A DNA stretch of 64,000 bases from Acholeplasma laidlawii_A (GTDB lineage Bacteria; Bacillota_I; Bacilli_A; Acholeplasmatales; Acholeplasmataceae): assembly GCF_030166555.2 (NCBI RefSeq), contig NZ_CP126461.2. One strand, given 5' to 3'. Shown piece by piece: positions 8,178 to 17,042 of this stretch. Each line of letters opens with the position of its first letter. Within the stretch, counting starts at the first letter, position 1. The notes beneath the pieces are model-generated. The model did not search any database and was not told the origin of the DNA. It saw nothing but the letters and a program-made list of their open reading frames with translations. The position numbers and the translations under genes are program-made.

Positions 8178-8625
8178 CATCAGTTTCTTTGGTGTCAATC
8201 GTTGCAAAATATCTGCTCAATGTGTCTTCATAATGTGTAAAATCTTCCTCAGAGTTTTCTCTCATGATCATTTCTCTTAATTTCTTTGGAATAAACACAC
8301 GTATTTCTTCATCATTATATCCTACTTGCATGCGTTTAGCATCAACGATAATTGGACGTTTTAAAACAGACGGATGGCTAATAATAAAGTTTTTAAGTTC
8401 GGATACTGACATATCTTCTAGTTCTTGTTCTTTAAACACTTTAGAACGTGTTGAAATAATGTCATCAAATCCATTTTCGGCGTGATTTAACATCATCTCA
8501 ATGTCGGTATCATTAATGCGGTGGTTGAATAAATTCTTTTCCTCATATGCTACCTTATGCTCATCGAGCCACTTTTTTGCCTTACGACATGATGAGCAAC
8601 TTGGAGTCGTATAAATTGTAATCAT
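8170..8625 (-). CDS. spx: Spx-type global regulator (ArsC-like fold)
   Basis: A 151-residue Spx. The redox switch CSSC is at C10-C13 (TPSCSSCRKAK) and the family core RPIIVDAKRMQVGYNDEEIRVFIP is intact. Spx binds the alpha-C-terminal domain of RNA polymerase and redirects transcription under thiol stress; it carries no DNA-binding domain of its own. It is about 20 residues longer than Bacillus Spx (131), through an acidic C-terminal tail ending ETDEE. In Bacillus the C-terminus is the ClpXP recognition site, so the change may affect turnover (inference). Own promoter and structured leader. Confidence 0.9.
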   Translation of the reverse strand: MITIYTTPSCSSCRKAKKWLDEHKVAYEEKNLFNHRINDTDIEMMLNHAENGFDDIISTRSKVFKEQELEDMSVSELKNFIISHPSVLKRPIIVDAKRMQVGYNDEEIRVFIPKKLREMIMRENSEEDFTHYEDTLSRYFATIDTKETDEE

Positions 8626-8648
8626 CTTTAGTCTCCTCCTATCATGCT

Positions 8649-8682
8649 ACTCCAGTTATGCAAGGCTAATGCCTTCAGGAGT
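8649..8682 (-). promoter_or_regulatory. Nested hairpin in the spx leader
   Basis: Minus-strand RNA would fold as an outer stem ACTCC/GGAGT enclosing an inner perfect stem-loop AAGGC-ATTA-GCCTT. It starts about four bases after the predicted transcript start and ends 23 bases before the ATG, upstream of the AGGAGG. It is much more GC-rich than its surroundings. It could stabilise the messenger or bind a regulator; no known riboswitch class is recognised. Confidence 0.45.
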
Positions 8683-8692
8683 GTCTACTGTT

Positions 8693-8721
8693 ATTATATA
8701 GTTTTGTCAAACAATTTACAA
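8693..8721 (-). promoter_or_regulatory. Promoter of spx
   Basis: Minus strand: -35 TTGTAA (8716-8721), 17-base spacer, -10 TATAAT (8693-8698). Predicted start near 8686. Confidence 0.65.
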
Positions 8722-8753
8722 TAGTAAACCCGGAATTTATTTTTAACCTCAAA

Positions 8754-8768
8754 CTGAAAACGTATTCA
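8754..8768. promoter_or_regulatory. cre-like site upstream of pepF
   Basis: CTGAAAACGTATTCA matches the cre consensus WTGNAANCGNWNNCW at all but the first position. It lies about 95 bases before the pepF start and about 60 before the spx start site on the other strand. Confidence 0.5.
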
Positions 8769-8808
8769 TCAAACAAATGTGCATATAATTACTTGTTTTC
8801 TTTATATT

Positions 8809-8838
8809 TTGATATTTTATTGATATAATTACTATAAT
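8809..8838 (+). promoter_or_regulatory. Candidate promoter of pepF
   Basis: -35 TTGATA (8809-8814), 18-base spacer, -10 TATAAT (8833-8838). A second TATAAT (8824-8829) nearby leaves the exact start uncertain. Confidence 0.45.
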
Positions 8839-8860
8839 TTATTTAAGGAGCGTGGACCAT

Positions 8861-10624
8861 ATGTCAAAATGGGATTTATCAGTCTTTTATCCGAATGATG
8901 AAGCATGGGAAAAAGATTTCAATTTATTAAAAACAGAGGTTGCTAAATTCAGTAATTTCAAAGGAAAACTTGGCAATTTTGATGATTTCTTAGCTTATCA
9001 TAAATTCGATGAGGATGTCACCAAACTTTTATACAAAGTATATGCGTATGCACATTTAGCATCTGATTTAAACTTAAAAGATACTAAGAAAATGCAAATG
9101 AATCAACAAGTTGGTTTAGTGTTATCTGAGTTAAATCAATTAACTTCATTCATCTCACCAGAGATTATTGACCTAGGAAAAGATACTGTACTAGCATTTG
9201 TTGAAAAGGATGAATTCTTAAAACCATTCAAGTTTCCTTATGAAAAGTTATTTAGAGGCCAAGAACATATTTTAGATGCAAAAAGTGAACAGTTAATGTC
9301 TAACTTCTCACCAATTAGAAATATTCCTACCTCTTTATACCAAGCATTATCTACAATCGATCGTAAAGATGAAACAATTAAATTGTCAGACGGTAGTGAT
9401 GTCTTAGTCACTCAAGCACAGTTTAGAGCATTAATTGAAGACGCTAAAACACCTGAAGATAGAAAAGCAATTTTTGAGTCCTTATATAGAAAATATGTGG
9501 ATAACAAAACAGCATTTGCTGCAACATATAACTTAGTTTTACAGTCACTATCAGCAAATAATAAAAATAGAGGTTATGCATCCAGTTTAGATGCAGCACT
9601 CTTTAACAATAATATTCCTACCTCAGTATTCCATAACTTAAAAGATACTGCATACGAAAATACACATACATTAAAGCGTTATATTGAAATCAGAAAAAAA
9701 GCTTTAGGCATGGATGAATACTTTACATATGACCGTTTCTTACCACTTGCAAAATCTGGTAAAAAATATCCATATGATGAAGCCAAAACACTATTCTTGG
9801 AATCTATTAAAAACTTCCCTAAAGAATTCGTTGATAACCAAAAAGATGCGATCAAAGATGGCTTTGTAGATGCTCAACCTCAAGATGGAAAACGTAGTGG
9901 TGCTTATTCTTCTGGTATGTATGGTCATCATCCATTTATCTTATTAAATCATAATGATACATTAGATGCAGTATTTACACTTGCACACGAAGCAGGACAC
10001 TCAGCACACTCTATTTTCTCTGATAAAGCACAACCAATGGCTATTTCTAACTACACGATCTTCGTTGCAGAAATCGCATCTACATTCAATGAACATGCTT
10101 TATTAGATTACTTATTAGAAAAATCTAATTCTAAACAAGAAAAGATTGAATTACTATCTTTAGCAATCGATAACATTCATTCAACTTTCTACCGTCAAAC
10201 TTTATTTGCTACTTATGAATATGAAGCAAATAAACTTGTAAGTGAAGGTAAACCAGTCAATGAAAAAGCATTAAGCCAAATCATGATTGATTTATACCAA
10301 CATTACTACGGGTTAGACATTACTAAAGAACCAGGTAAACAATATGTTTGGGCATATATCCCTCACTTATTCTACACACCATTTTACGTATACCAATATG
10401 CAACAGCATTTAGTGCTTCATTAAAGATTTATGATAATGTTAAATCAAATACACCTAAAGCATTTGATAACTATATTGATATGTTAAAAACTGGTGGTTC
10501 TATGTATCCAGTGGATGAAGCCAAAATTGCTGGTGCAGATTTAACTAAGAAAGAATCTTTCCTAGCAGTTGTTAAACGTATGGAATCTTTATTAGATCAA
10601 TTAGAAGCTTTATTAAATGAATAA
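8861..10624 (+). CDS. pepF: Oligoendopeptidase F (M3B metallopeptidase)
   Basis: A 587-residue cytoplasmic zinc peptidase that cleaves peptides of roughly 7-17 residues; a natural partner for the opp importer at 45-52 kb. The zinc motif HEAGH in TLAHEAGHSAHS and the downstream Glu in EIASTFNEHAL (third ligand) are both intact, and the C-terminal YVWAYIPHLFYTPFYVYQYA is typical. Start choice: an in-frame GTG at 8852 lies one base after AAGGAG, whereas the ATG at 8861 is ten bases after it and gives the normal MSKWDLS opening, so 8861 is used. Preceded by a cre-like site. Confidence 0.96.
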   Translation: MSKWDLSVFYPNDEAWEKDFNLLKTEVAKFSNFKGKLGNFDDFLAYHKFDEDVTKLLYKVYAYAHLASDLNLKDTKKMQMNQQVGLVLSELNQLTSFISPEIIDLGKDTVLAFVEKDEFLKPFKFPYEKLFRGQEHILDAKSEQLMSNFSPIRNIPTSLYQALSTIDRKDETIKLSDGSDVLVTQAQFRALIEDAKTPEDRKAIFESLYRKYVDNKTAFAATYNLVLQSLSANNKNRGYASSLDAALFNNNIPTSVFHNLKDTAYENTHTLKRYIEIRKKALGMDEYFTYDRFLPLAKSGKKYPYDEAKTLFLESIKNFPKEFVDNQKDAIKDGFVDAQPQDGKRSGAYSSGMYGHHPFILLNHNDTLDAVFTLAHEAGHSAHSIFSDKAQPMAISNYTIFVAEIASTFNEHALLDYLLEKSNSKQEKIELLSLAIDNIHSTFYRQTLFATYEYEANKLVSEGKPVNEKALSQIMIDLYQHYYGLDITKEPGKQYVWAYIPHLFYTPFYVYQYATAFSASLKIYDNVKSNTPKAFDNYIDMLKTGGSMYPVDEAKIAGADLTKKESFLAVVKRMESLLDQLEALLNE

Positions 10625-10633
10625 TCTTTATAA

Positions 10634-10662
10634 TTGACTAATCATTCATAAAATTATACAAT
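10634..10662 (+). promoter_or_regulatory. Promoter of the trpS T-box transcript
   Basis: -35 TTGACT (10634-10639), 17-base spacer, -10 TACAAT (10657-10662), starting nine bases after the pepF stop. Confidence 0.65.
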
Positions 10663-10668
10663 ATGAAT

Positions 10669-10872
10669 AAGCAATGATAAGAACAAGTAACTACTAACTT
10701 TTTATTTAGAGACCTATAGCCTGGTGAAATATAGGAAAAACTTAGTCGTGAATGGACCTTGGAGCTTATACAACTACATATAAGTGCTAGATTTTTATCT
10801 AGAACTAAGGTGGTACCGCGAAATTATATTTCGTCCTTAGAAGTTATTATACTTTTAAGGACGAATTTTTAT
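10669..10872 (+). promoter_or_regulatory. T-box riboswitch controlling trpS (Trp specifier)
   Basis: The leader holds the T-box core AAGGTGGTACCGCG (10807-10820), followed by a terminator whose arms pair CGTCCTTA with TAAGGACG (10832-10863) and a T-run. Uncharged tRNA pairs with the T-box bulge and prevents the terminator. In the stem I part, GTGAATGGACC places UGG (10753-10755) in the usual specifier-loop context, which fits the downstream tryptophanyl-tRNA synthetase. The stem I boundaries are approximate. Confidence 0.88.
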
Positions 10873-10892
10873 TTACAGAAAGGAATCATTTA

Positions 10893-11897
10893 ATGAAAAG
10901 ACTTGTATCAGGCATTAAACCAACCGGTGAGTTAACACTTGGTAACTACATTGGAGCAATCAAACAATTTGTTAAACTACAAAATGAATTACCAGAAACA
11001 GAATTCTTTATTTTTATTGCTGACTTACATGCAATAACAACACCACAAGATAAGCAATTATTAAAGAAAAGAGTTCGTGATATAGCAGCATACTATATCG
11101 CATGTGGACTAGATCCAAACAGAGTGAATTTATTTGTTCAATCTGAGGTGATGGAACATGCAATGCTTGCATACATTATGGAGTCTACTGCTTACATTGG
11201 TGAAATGGAGCGTATGATTCAGTTTAAAGAAAAGCGTACCTCACAAACTGAAGGCGTTCGTACTTCCCTTTTAACTTATCCAGCACTTATGGCTGCAGAT
11301 ATACTATTATACGATGCAAGTATCGTACCAGTTGGAGAAGACCAAACTCAGCACTTAGAACTTACAAGAACTTTAGCTCAAAGATTTAATCATATGTATG
11401 GAGACACGTTTGTGGTTCCTGAGGGCTATGTAACTAAAGTGGGCGCTAAGATTAAAGACCTTCAAGAACCTACTAAAAAAATGAGTAAGTCTGAAGGCTT
11501 ATCTCAAAAGTCTTATATTTTATTAGAAGATAACTTAAATCAAATTAAAAATAAGATTAAGTCTGCTGTAACAGATTCAGATACTAAAATATATTTTGAT
11601 GAAGTCAATAAACCAGGTATCTCAAACTTACTTACAATTTACTCTGCAATTACAAATTTAGATATTAAAGACATTGAATCTAAATATAAAGATGAAACAT
11701 CCTACGCTGGATTTAAGGCTGACTTGGCTGAAATTGTTGCCGAACATATTGGTCAAATCCAAGAAAATTATAAAACTTTAATAGCTTCAAATACCTTAGA
11801 CGATATATTAGATGCGGGTGCTCAAAAAGCTTCCTTGTATGCTCAAAGAAAACTTTCGAAAATCCTCTCGAAAATGGGCTTAAAAAGAAAAAAGTGA
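10893..11897 (+). CDS. trpS: Tryptophanyl-tRNA synthetase
   Basis: A class I aminoacyl-tRNA synthetase of 334 residues, the normal bacterial length. The HIGH-like motif is PTGELTLGNYIGA at the N-terminus, and the KMSKS loop is exact in TKKMSKSEGLSQKS. The region LLTYPALMAADILLYDA, with the tryptophan pocket, and VPVGEDQTQHLELTR are characteristic. Ribosome site GAAAGGA seven bases before ATG. It ends in TGA within the bidirectional terminator, so UGA functions as stop here. Expression is set by the T-box upstream. Confidence 0.97.
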   Translation: MKRLVSGIKPTGELTLGNYIGAIKQFVKLQNELPETEFFIFIADLHAITTPQDKQLLKKRVRDIAAYYIACGLDPNRVNLFVQSEVMEHAMLAYIMESTAYIGEMERMIQFKEKRTSQTEGVRTSLLTYPALMAADILLYDASIVPVGEDQTQHLELTRTLAQRFNHMYGDTFVVPEGYVTKVGAKIKDLQEPTKKMSKSEGLSQKSYILLEDNLNQIKNKIKSAVTDSDTKIYFDEVNKPGISNLLTIYSAITNLDIKDIESKYKDETSYAGFKADLAEIVAEHIGQIQENYKTLIASNTLDDILDAGAQKASLYAQRKLSKILSKMGLKRKK

Positions 11898-11915
11898 TGA
11901 TATCATCACTTTTTT
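11888..11915. terminator. Symmetrical terminator shared by trpS and the EAL gene
   Basis: A perfect 28-base palindrome, with AAAAAAGTGATGAT as one arm and its complement as the other. The trpS TGA lies inside one arm and the TAA of the convergent EAL gene begins at its other end, so one hairpin ends both transcripts. Confidence 0.85.
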
Positions 11916-13540
11916 TATACCCTATTTTTGTAAAACGCCTCAAGAGCATCTGCTTCTAACGGTTTAGATAAGTAATAACCCTGTACAATATCACAATTCA
12001 TGTCTTTAAGGATATCGAGTTGTTCTTTGGTTTCAACACCTTCAGCAATTACTTTAATATCTAGATCGTGTGCTAAACTAATTAATCTTTGAATCATCTT
12101 TTGATACTTAGGTTTTGTAATATTGATGATAAAGGATCTATCCAGTTTTACAAAATCCATTGGTACTTGTACTAAGTGGATAAGCGAATTATACCCTGTA
12201 CCAAAGTCATCAATTGATATTTTAATTCCCATATCTCTTAAATTAGTAAATAATTTTATTATATTATCATTACGTTCAAGTACGCCTCTTTCAGTAATCT
12301 CAAACTCAATGAACGAAGGGTCTATTTGGCATTCAGCCATTGATTTATGGATGTATGTCAGAAAATCTTTATGATTAAAGTCGCGATGAGAGATGTTGAT
12401 AGATGTTTTAACATCGAGACCCTTTTCTTTCCATAATAAGGACTGCTCAATAACTTTTCTAATCACAGTCTTTGTTATTTCATTGATAAGACCCGATTCT
12501 TCTGCAACTGGTATGAATACTATAGGGCTAATCATACCTTTGTACGGGTGATGCCATCTAAGTAGTGCTTCAACGCTTAATTGCTCGCTGCCATCTAAAG
12601 AAATTTTAGGTTGATAGACCAAGTGAAATTCATTCTCTTTTATAGCATGAAGTAATTCAGGTATAAGCTCACCATGCAACTTACTTCTTCTTTCCATTTC
12701 ATCATCAAATTCATGGAGACCAAAGTCATTTGTTGTTTGATCTAAAATCATCGCTGATTTTTTTAATGCATCTTGGGCATCTTTTATATGGAGTGGATAT
12801 TGGACGATACTCCCATTGAGTAGTATGCCAATTTGGTATCTATCGATAGCGATAGAATCAGCCATCTTATTTAGTAGGTTTAAACCGATTTCATATGCTT
12901 TATTAAAGTCACTGGTCGGAATAATTGCTGCAACTTCATTAGCATAGATAGAATAAACCATGTTTTTATGATTATCCGAAAGCATTTCAGATATTTTAAT
13001 TAAAACCTTAGTCCCAATTTCATAGGTCATATTTTGTCTAATACTATTCATATTAACAATTCTAAATCCTAATAATGAAAACGGTGTTTTAGATTCAATA
13101 AATTCATCTAAATCATATTTTAATTTATTCAAGTTAGGGTAGTTAGTTATACTACTAACATATAATCTTTCAAGTTCCAATTTTTGATATGCCTTTATTT
13201 GTTTATTTAATAAGGCGTTGATAGCACCAATTGCTATAAATATAACTGCTCTAAATATCCAAGTTGTAGGCGGTTGCATGAGACCTGCTTGAACATCCTG
13301 AGGCATAAAAGGTCCAAGAACTAGACCTGATATTAGCGCAATAATTAATGTTTGCCAAAAGCCTAATGCATAACCTGCAATTAGAATTGGTATATACATA
13401 AGGTGCGTATAAGAATATCTTGAACCACCAAAAATGTAAACAACTAAAGCAACAACTACGACCATCAATAGGATAAGTAGCCATTTTGTAAATGGACTAT
13501 ACGTGAATTTAGAATTTTTGTTTAAAAAGTTATTAAGCAT
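11915..13540 (-). CDS. Membrane EAL-domain protein with degenerate GGDEF (c-di-GMP phosphodiesterase)
   Basis: A 541-residue protein. Residues 18-110 form three or four membrane helices; about 130-275 is a GGDEF fold whose signature site reads YANEV (199-203), so no cyclase activity is expected; about 290-535 is an EAL domain. The EAL residues for metal and c-di-GMP are all visible: EALLRW, NIS, FEITE, IDDFGTGYNSL, VKLDRSFI, AEGVET and QGYYLSKP. This predicts active cleavage of c-di-GMP to pGpG at the membrane. No active cyclase gene is in the window. Bacteria of this class usually have few or no such proteins, so the ligand source is an open question. Confidence 0.9.
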   Translation of the reverse strand: MLNNFLNKNSKFTYSPFTKWLLILLMVVVVALVVYIFGGSRYSYTHLMYIPILIAGYALGFWQTLIIALISGLVLGPFMPQDVQAGLMQPPTTWIFRAVIFIAIGAINALLNKQIKAYQKLELERLYVSSITNYPNLNKLKYDLDEFIESKTPFSLLGFRIVNMNSIRQNMTYEIGTKVLIKISEMLSDNHKNMVYSIYANEVAAIIPTSDFNKAYEIGLNLLNKMADSIAIDRYQIGILLNGSIVQYPLHIKDAQDALKKSAMILDQTTNDFGLHEFDDEMERRSKLHGELIPELLHAIKENEFHLVYQPKISLDGSEQLSVEALLRWHHPYKGMISPIVFIPVAEESGLINEITKTVIRKVIEQSLLWKEKGLDVKTSINISHRDFNHKDFLTYIHKSMAECQIDPSFIEFEITERGVLERNDNIIKLFTNLRDMGIKISIDDFGTGYNSLIHLVQVPMDFVKLDRSFIINITKPKYQKMIQRLISLAHDLDIKVIAEGVETKEQLDILKDMNCDIVQGYYLSKPLEADALEAFYKNRV

Positions 13541-13635
13541 ACAATCACCTATTATTTTCTATAATAAAAAAATATGTCTGTTGCCCTCTTGATTATGTTT
13601 ATTATACTACATATTTTAAAACCTTAGGTATATTT

Positions 13636-13672
13636 GAAAAAATCTAGACTGAAATGGTATTCAATCTAGACT
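13636..13672 (-). terminator. Terminator after the tyrS-lipid kinase operon
   Basis: TCTAGA...TCTAGA (13643-13648 with 13665-13670), extended by an inner TGAA/TTCA pairing after one mismatch, followed on the minus strand by a run of Ts. The sequence AATCTAGACT is also a direct repeat. Confidence 0.6.
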
Positions 13673-13686
13673 TATTTTTCTATATT

Positions 13687-14529
13687 CTATTTATTTTTAA
13701 ATACTTCAAATTCTCTTACAGGATATTCATGTTCACCATCTCTTTGAAGATAGCTATCTGTTAACATCGATACTTTGATGTGTTGTCCTTTATAAAATCT
13801 TACAAAACTTCTAAATATTTTATGCCATCCTAAATAGATAGTTGGAAATATCATAAAAATCAACCATCTAGGTACCTTTTTTATGACTACCAATTCTAAA
13901 TGATCTAATTTTCGCAGTTTATTAGGTGCAAGTTTCATACCTCCGCCAAAATATGGGGCATTCATCGCTGTAACAAACCAAACCTTATTTTCTTCCCATA
14001 CCTTACCATCAACATCAATTAAGACCGATACTGGTTTATATGACATAAATGATTTAAAGGCATTTTTAAAATAGTTTGATTTATTTTTGGATTCCTTAGA
14101 TGTATTTACGTTGTAACAAACAAGACCATCAAGACCAACACCAGCACCGTTTAGGAACAATTCTTCTTTACCATTTACCTTTAAAATCGGTAAATTTTGG
14201 ATATGTGGTTTGATATCCACTAAGTTTTTCTTTGATTTAATGCTGCGCATAAAATCATTACCCGTACCTGCTTTATACATATAGATCTGAGGCTTTATGT
14301 CGATATCTTCAATCTGGTTTACAACACGATTTAAAGTGCCGTCCCCACCAATTAAGATCATACGGTCATCTGCATTATAACCATTTAAAAACGCTTGAAC
14401 ATCCTTGATTTCAAGTAGGTTAACAATTTTAGATTCCCTTTGTTCTTTGGTAGCTTTTTTATGAAGTTTTTCTGCAATTTTTATATTTTTGCCTTTATTT
14501 GATAATGGGTTATATAAGATTATATCCAT
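13687..14529 (-). CDS. Diacylglycerol kinase-family lipid kinase
   Basis: A 280-residue soluble kinase of the DagK/YegS/sphingosine kinase family. The nucleotide-binding GGDGTLNRVVNQI is at about 70-82, and the family's second conserved region GTGNDFMRSI and third GAGVGLDGLVCYN follow. The C-terminal PYFGGGMKLAPNK and the QRDGEHEYPV end match the lipid kinase fold. It probably phosphorylates diacylglycerol to phosphatidate for glycerolipid recycling; diacylglycerol could come from lipoglycan or LTA-like polymer synthesis (inference). It is eight bases after tyrS and shares its T-box transcript. Confidence 0.88.
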   Translation of the reverse strand: MDIILYNPLSNKGKNIKIAEKLHKKATKEQRESKIVNLLEIKDVQAFLNGYNADDRMILIGGDGTLNRVVNQIEDIDIKPQIYMYKAGTGNDFMRSIKSKKNLVDIKPHIQNLPILKVNGKEELFLNGAGVGLDGLVCYNVNTSKESKNKSNYFKNAFKSFMSYKPVSVLIDVDGKVWEENKVWFVTAMNAPYFGGGMKLAPNKLRKLDHLELVVIKKVPRWLIFMIFPTIYLGWHKIFRSFVRFYKGQHIKVSMLTDSYLQRDGEHEYPVREFEVFKNK

Positions 14530-14537
14530 CGCTATAT

Positions 14538-15779
14538 TTAAAATACGATGAGTGCGTATTTTTTCTTTCCTCTTCTAATGATTGCATAAGAATCAAATGC
14601 TTTTGATGTTTCTACTACATTATACATGGAATCTGTTATCTTTTCACCTTGGATACTAATTGCTCCATTTGAAATAAATTCTCTTGCTTCTCTATTAGAG
14701 GATGCAAGTCCTGATTTTACAACAAGTTCAATTAAGTTTTCACCATTAAAATGCACCACATTAATAACACTTTCTAGTGTTTTATAAGCTGATTTTGTTA
14801 AACCATCAAACTCTCCACTAAATAATGCATCTGTTACTTGAAGTGCAGTTTCTAACTCTTCTTTACCGTGTACTAATTCTACAACCGCTTTAGCTAGTAC
14901 TTTTTGAGCATGACGTAGTTCTGGTTTTTCACGGTGTGTTTCTAAAATAGTTTCAATTTCATCTTGTTCAATTAAAGTAAGAAGTTTTAAGAATTGTTCA
15001 ATATCCGTATCACTACTATTTAAAAAGTATTGGTATAATTCATAAGGTGATGTGAGTTCTTTATCTAGCCATAACGCACCAGATTCTGATTTACCAAATT
15101 TTGTACCATCAGCTTTTAATAACAGTGGGCTAGATAAACCAACTGCATCATTTTTACCTAATACTCGGCGAATCAGTTCTAATCCAGATGTTAAGTTACC
15201 CCATTGGTCTGATCCACCAAATTGAATTTTAACATCACGGTTTTGGTATAGATTTAGCCAGTCAATAGACTGTAAAATCATATAAGAAAACTCTGTATAA
15301 GAAATACCTGATTCTAATCTTTTTTGAACAGTATCTTTATGTAACATATAAGATACACTAAAATGTTTTCCATAATCTCTTAAAAAACTAATCAAATTAA
15401 TTTTAGATAACCATTCGTAGTTATTTACAAACTCTACATTACCTTTAATAAGTCCTCTAATTTGATTTTCAATTTTCTTAGCATTTTCAAGTGATTTTTC
15501 AAGTGTTAATAAAGAACGTTCACTTGTTTCTCTTGGATCTCCAATTAAACCTGTACCACCACCAATTAATACAACCGGTGTATGTCCATGTTTTTGTAGA
15601 TACAACATACGTACAATTTGAACTAAGTGCCCTACTGTTAAAGATTCACCTGTTGGGTCATAACCCACATAAAATTTAATTTTTTGTTCATTTAATAATT
15701 GTTTAGCAAGTTCAAGATCACTTACATCTTTGACCATGCCTCTATATTCTAGTTGTTTAAATAAGTCCATTTTATTCAC
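14538..15779 (-). CDS. tyrS: Tyrosyl-tRNA synthetase
   Basis: A class I synthetase of 413 residues. The N-terminal YVGYDPTGESLTVGHLVQI contains the HIGH-like signature; GGSDQWGNLTSG binds tyrosine; LLKADGTKFGKSESGALWLD carries the KMSKS loop as KFGKS. The last 65 residues are the S4-like tRNA-binding domain (LASSNREAREFISNGAISIQG). The transcript begins in the T-box leader upstream and continues into the lipid kinase gene. Confidence 0.97.
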   Translation of the reverse strand: MNKMDLFKQLEYRGMVKDVSDLELAKQLLNEQKIKFYVGYDPTGESLTVGHLVQIVRMLYLQKHGHTPVVLIGGGTGLIGDPRETSERSLLTLEKSLENAKKIENQIRGLIKGNVEFVNNYEWLSKINLISFLRDYGKHFSVSYMLHKDTVQKRLESGISYTEFSYMILQSIDWLNLYQNRDVKIQFGGSDQWGNLTSGLELIRRVLGKNDAVGLSSPLLLKADGTKFGKSESGALWLDKELTSPYELYQYFLNSSDTDIEQFLKLLTLIEQDEIETILETHREKPELRHAQKVLAKAVVELVHGKEELETALQVTDALFSGEFDGLTKSAYKTLESVINVVHFNGENLIELVVKSGLASSNREAREFISNGAISIQGEKITDSMYNVVETSKAFDSYAIIRRGKKKYALIVF

Positions 15780-15814
15780 TATCCTTCTTTATACTTTCAT
15801 ATCTTATCATAATT

Positions 15815-16010
15815 TATTAAAAAAATAAGTCCCTAGGTTGAAAAATCAACCTAAGGACGCATTATATCGTGGTACCACCTTAGTTCACATTGCTGTGCAC
15901 TCATTATTATAAGTAATCTCATTAGTTGTAATTCATTTATATCATTAACTTCTAGTCTTCCACCATGTACTAGATCTCTTTTTGTAAGTTGATATATACT
16001 ACTTTAGTCT
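15815..16010 (-). promoter_or_regulatory. T-box riboswitch controlling tyrS (Tyr specifier)
   Basis: Minus strand: the T-box core TAAGGTGGTACCACG (15868-15883) is followed by a terminator with the arms GTCCTTAGGTTGA and TCAACCTAGGGAC (15829-15858) and a T-run. In the 3' side of stem I, TGAATTACAACT puts UAC (15928-15930) at the specifier position, matching tyrosine. The leader begins right after the ccpA stop codon; the outer edge is approximate. Confidence 0.88.
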
Positions 16011-16024
16011 AAATCATCGATTGA

Positions 16025-17017
16025 TTAAATTGATTCTCTGTTAATAATTCTGTGAGGTAGGATGATTCTTGTGTTTTCAACATCATGAGATTGCATTAAC
16101 TTGGTTAATAATCTCATAGATACAGCACCAATATCATAGACTGGAATATCAATAGATGTTAGTTCAGGTCTTGATAATGCTGCATACTTCGTATTTTGGA
16201 ATCCAGCAATCTTTAAGTTATCTGGTACTTTTTTACCGTTATTGATTGCTGTATTTAAAAACGATACTGCAATAGAGTCTCTAACTGCGATTGCGCCATC
16301 TACATTAATATCTGCAAAAAATGTTTCAAAGTGAGGTTTATTAATGGATGTATCACCACTGGTTCTAAAAATCATTGGTTCAAGTTTAGCTTCAACCATA
16401 GCTTTAGTATAACCTTCTTCTTTTTTATCATTTACGCTATATCTTCTAGCTGTTGATAGTAAGTAAATATCCTTACAGCCTTTTTCAAGGAGTTTCTTAG
16501 TAATTTCATAACCTGCTTTAACATAGTCAATAGAAACTGTAGGTACAATTGGATCTGATGTTGCAACATTAGCAAACACATAAGGAATTTTGTTTTCATT
16601 AAACATACGTTTGATTAATTCAACGTCTTTATCGCTTAGTTCATCATTTAAATAAAGAATACCATCCACTTGTTCTGCAACAATATTTTGTAAGGTATCT
16701 AATACATCAGCCTCATCATGCATTGTAAAAAGTTTAATAGAATATTTATACTTTTCAGCAATATCAGCAATACCACCTAACATTTCAGAAACAGATGCTC
16801 TAGTAATATCTGAAATGACAACACCGACAGTTGTTGTTTTTCTACTTGCTAGACCTCTAGCGATAACGTTTGGTCTATAACCTAACTCTTTAATTACTTT
16901 TAAAACACGTAAACGTGTTTCTTCTTTAACCTTCTCTGGTGAATTTAAAACTCTGGAAACTGTTGCTAATGAAACACCTGCAGCCCCAGCAACGTCATAA
17001 ATTGTTGCGTTACTCAT
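16025..17017 (-). CDS. ccpA: Catabolite control protein A (LacI family)
   Basis: A 330-residue LacI-family regulator. The N-terminal helix-turn-helix MSNATIYDVAGAAGVSLATVSRV and the hinge helix ARGLASRKTTTVGVVI are nearly those of Bacillus CcpA, and so is the C-terminal YDIGAVSMRLLTKLM followed by LPHRI. CcpA with Ser-phosphorylated HPr binds cre sites to repress or activate carbon genes. An in-frame ATG 16 codons upstream is rejected: the one at 17017 follows AAAGGAG and gives the family N-terminus. Its promoter carries an operator-like palindrome over the -35, so it probably controls itself. cre-like sites occur at gap, pepF and oppA in this window. Confidence 0.93.
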   Translation of the reverse strand: MSNATIYDVAGAAGVSLATVSRVLNSPEKVKEETRLRVLKVIKELGYRPNVIARGLASRKTTTVGVVISDITRASVSEMLGGIADIAEKYKYSIKLFTMHDEADVLDTLQNIVAEQVDGILYLNDELSDKDVELIKRMFNENKIPYVFANVATSDPIVPTVSIDYVKAGYEITKKLLEKGCKDIYLLSTARRYSVNDKKEEGYTKAMVEAKLEPMIFRTSGDTSINKPHFETFFADINVDGAIAVRDSIAVSFLNTAINNGKKVPDNLKIAGFQNTKYAALSRPELTSIDIPVYDIGAVSMRLLTKLMQSHDVENTRIILPHRIINRESI

Positions 17018-17042
17018 AGATATCACTCCTTTAATACTAGAA

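Noticed and set aside
8852..8860. GTG start for pepF, three codons earlier.
   Set aside because: It lies one base from AAGGAG, too close for initiation; ATG at 8861 is ten bases away and fits the family start.
12123..12374. Open frame antisense to the EAL gene.
   Set aside because: No ribosome site, and composition follows the EAL codons; the EAL protein is clear.
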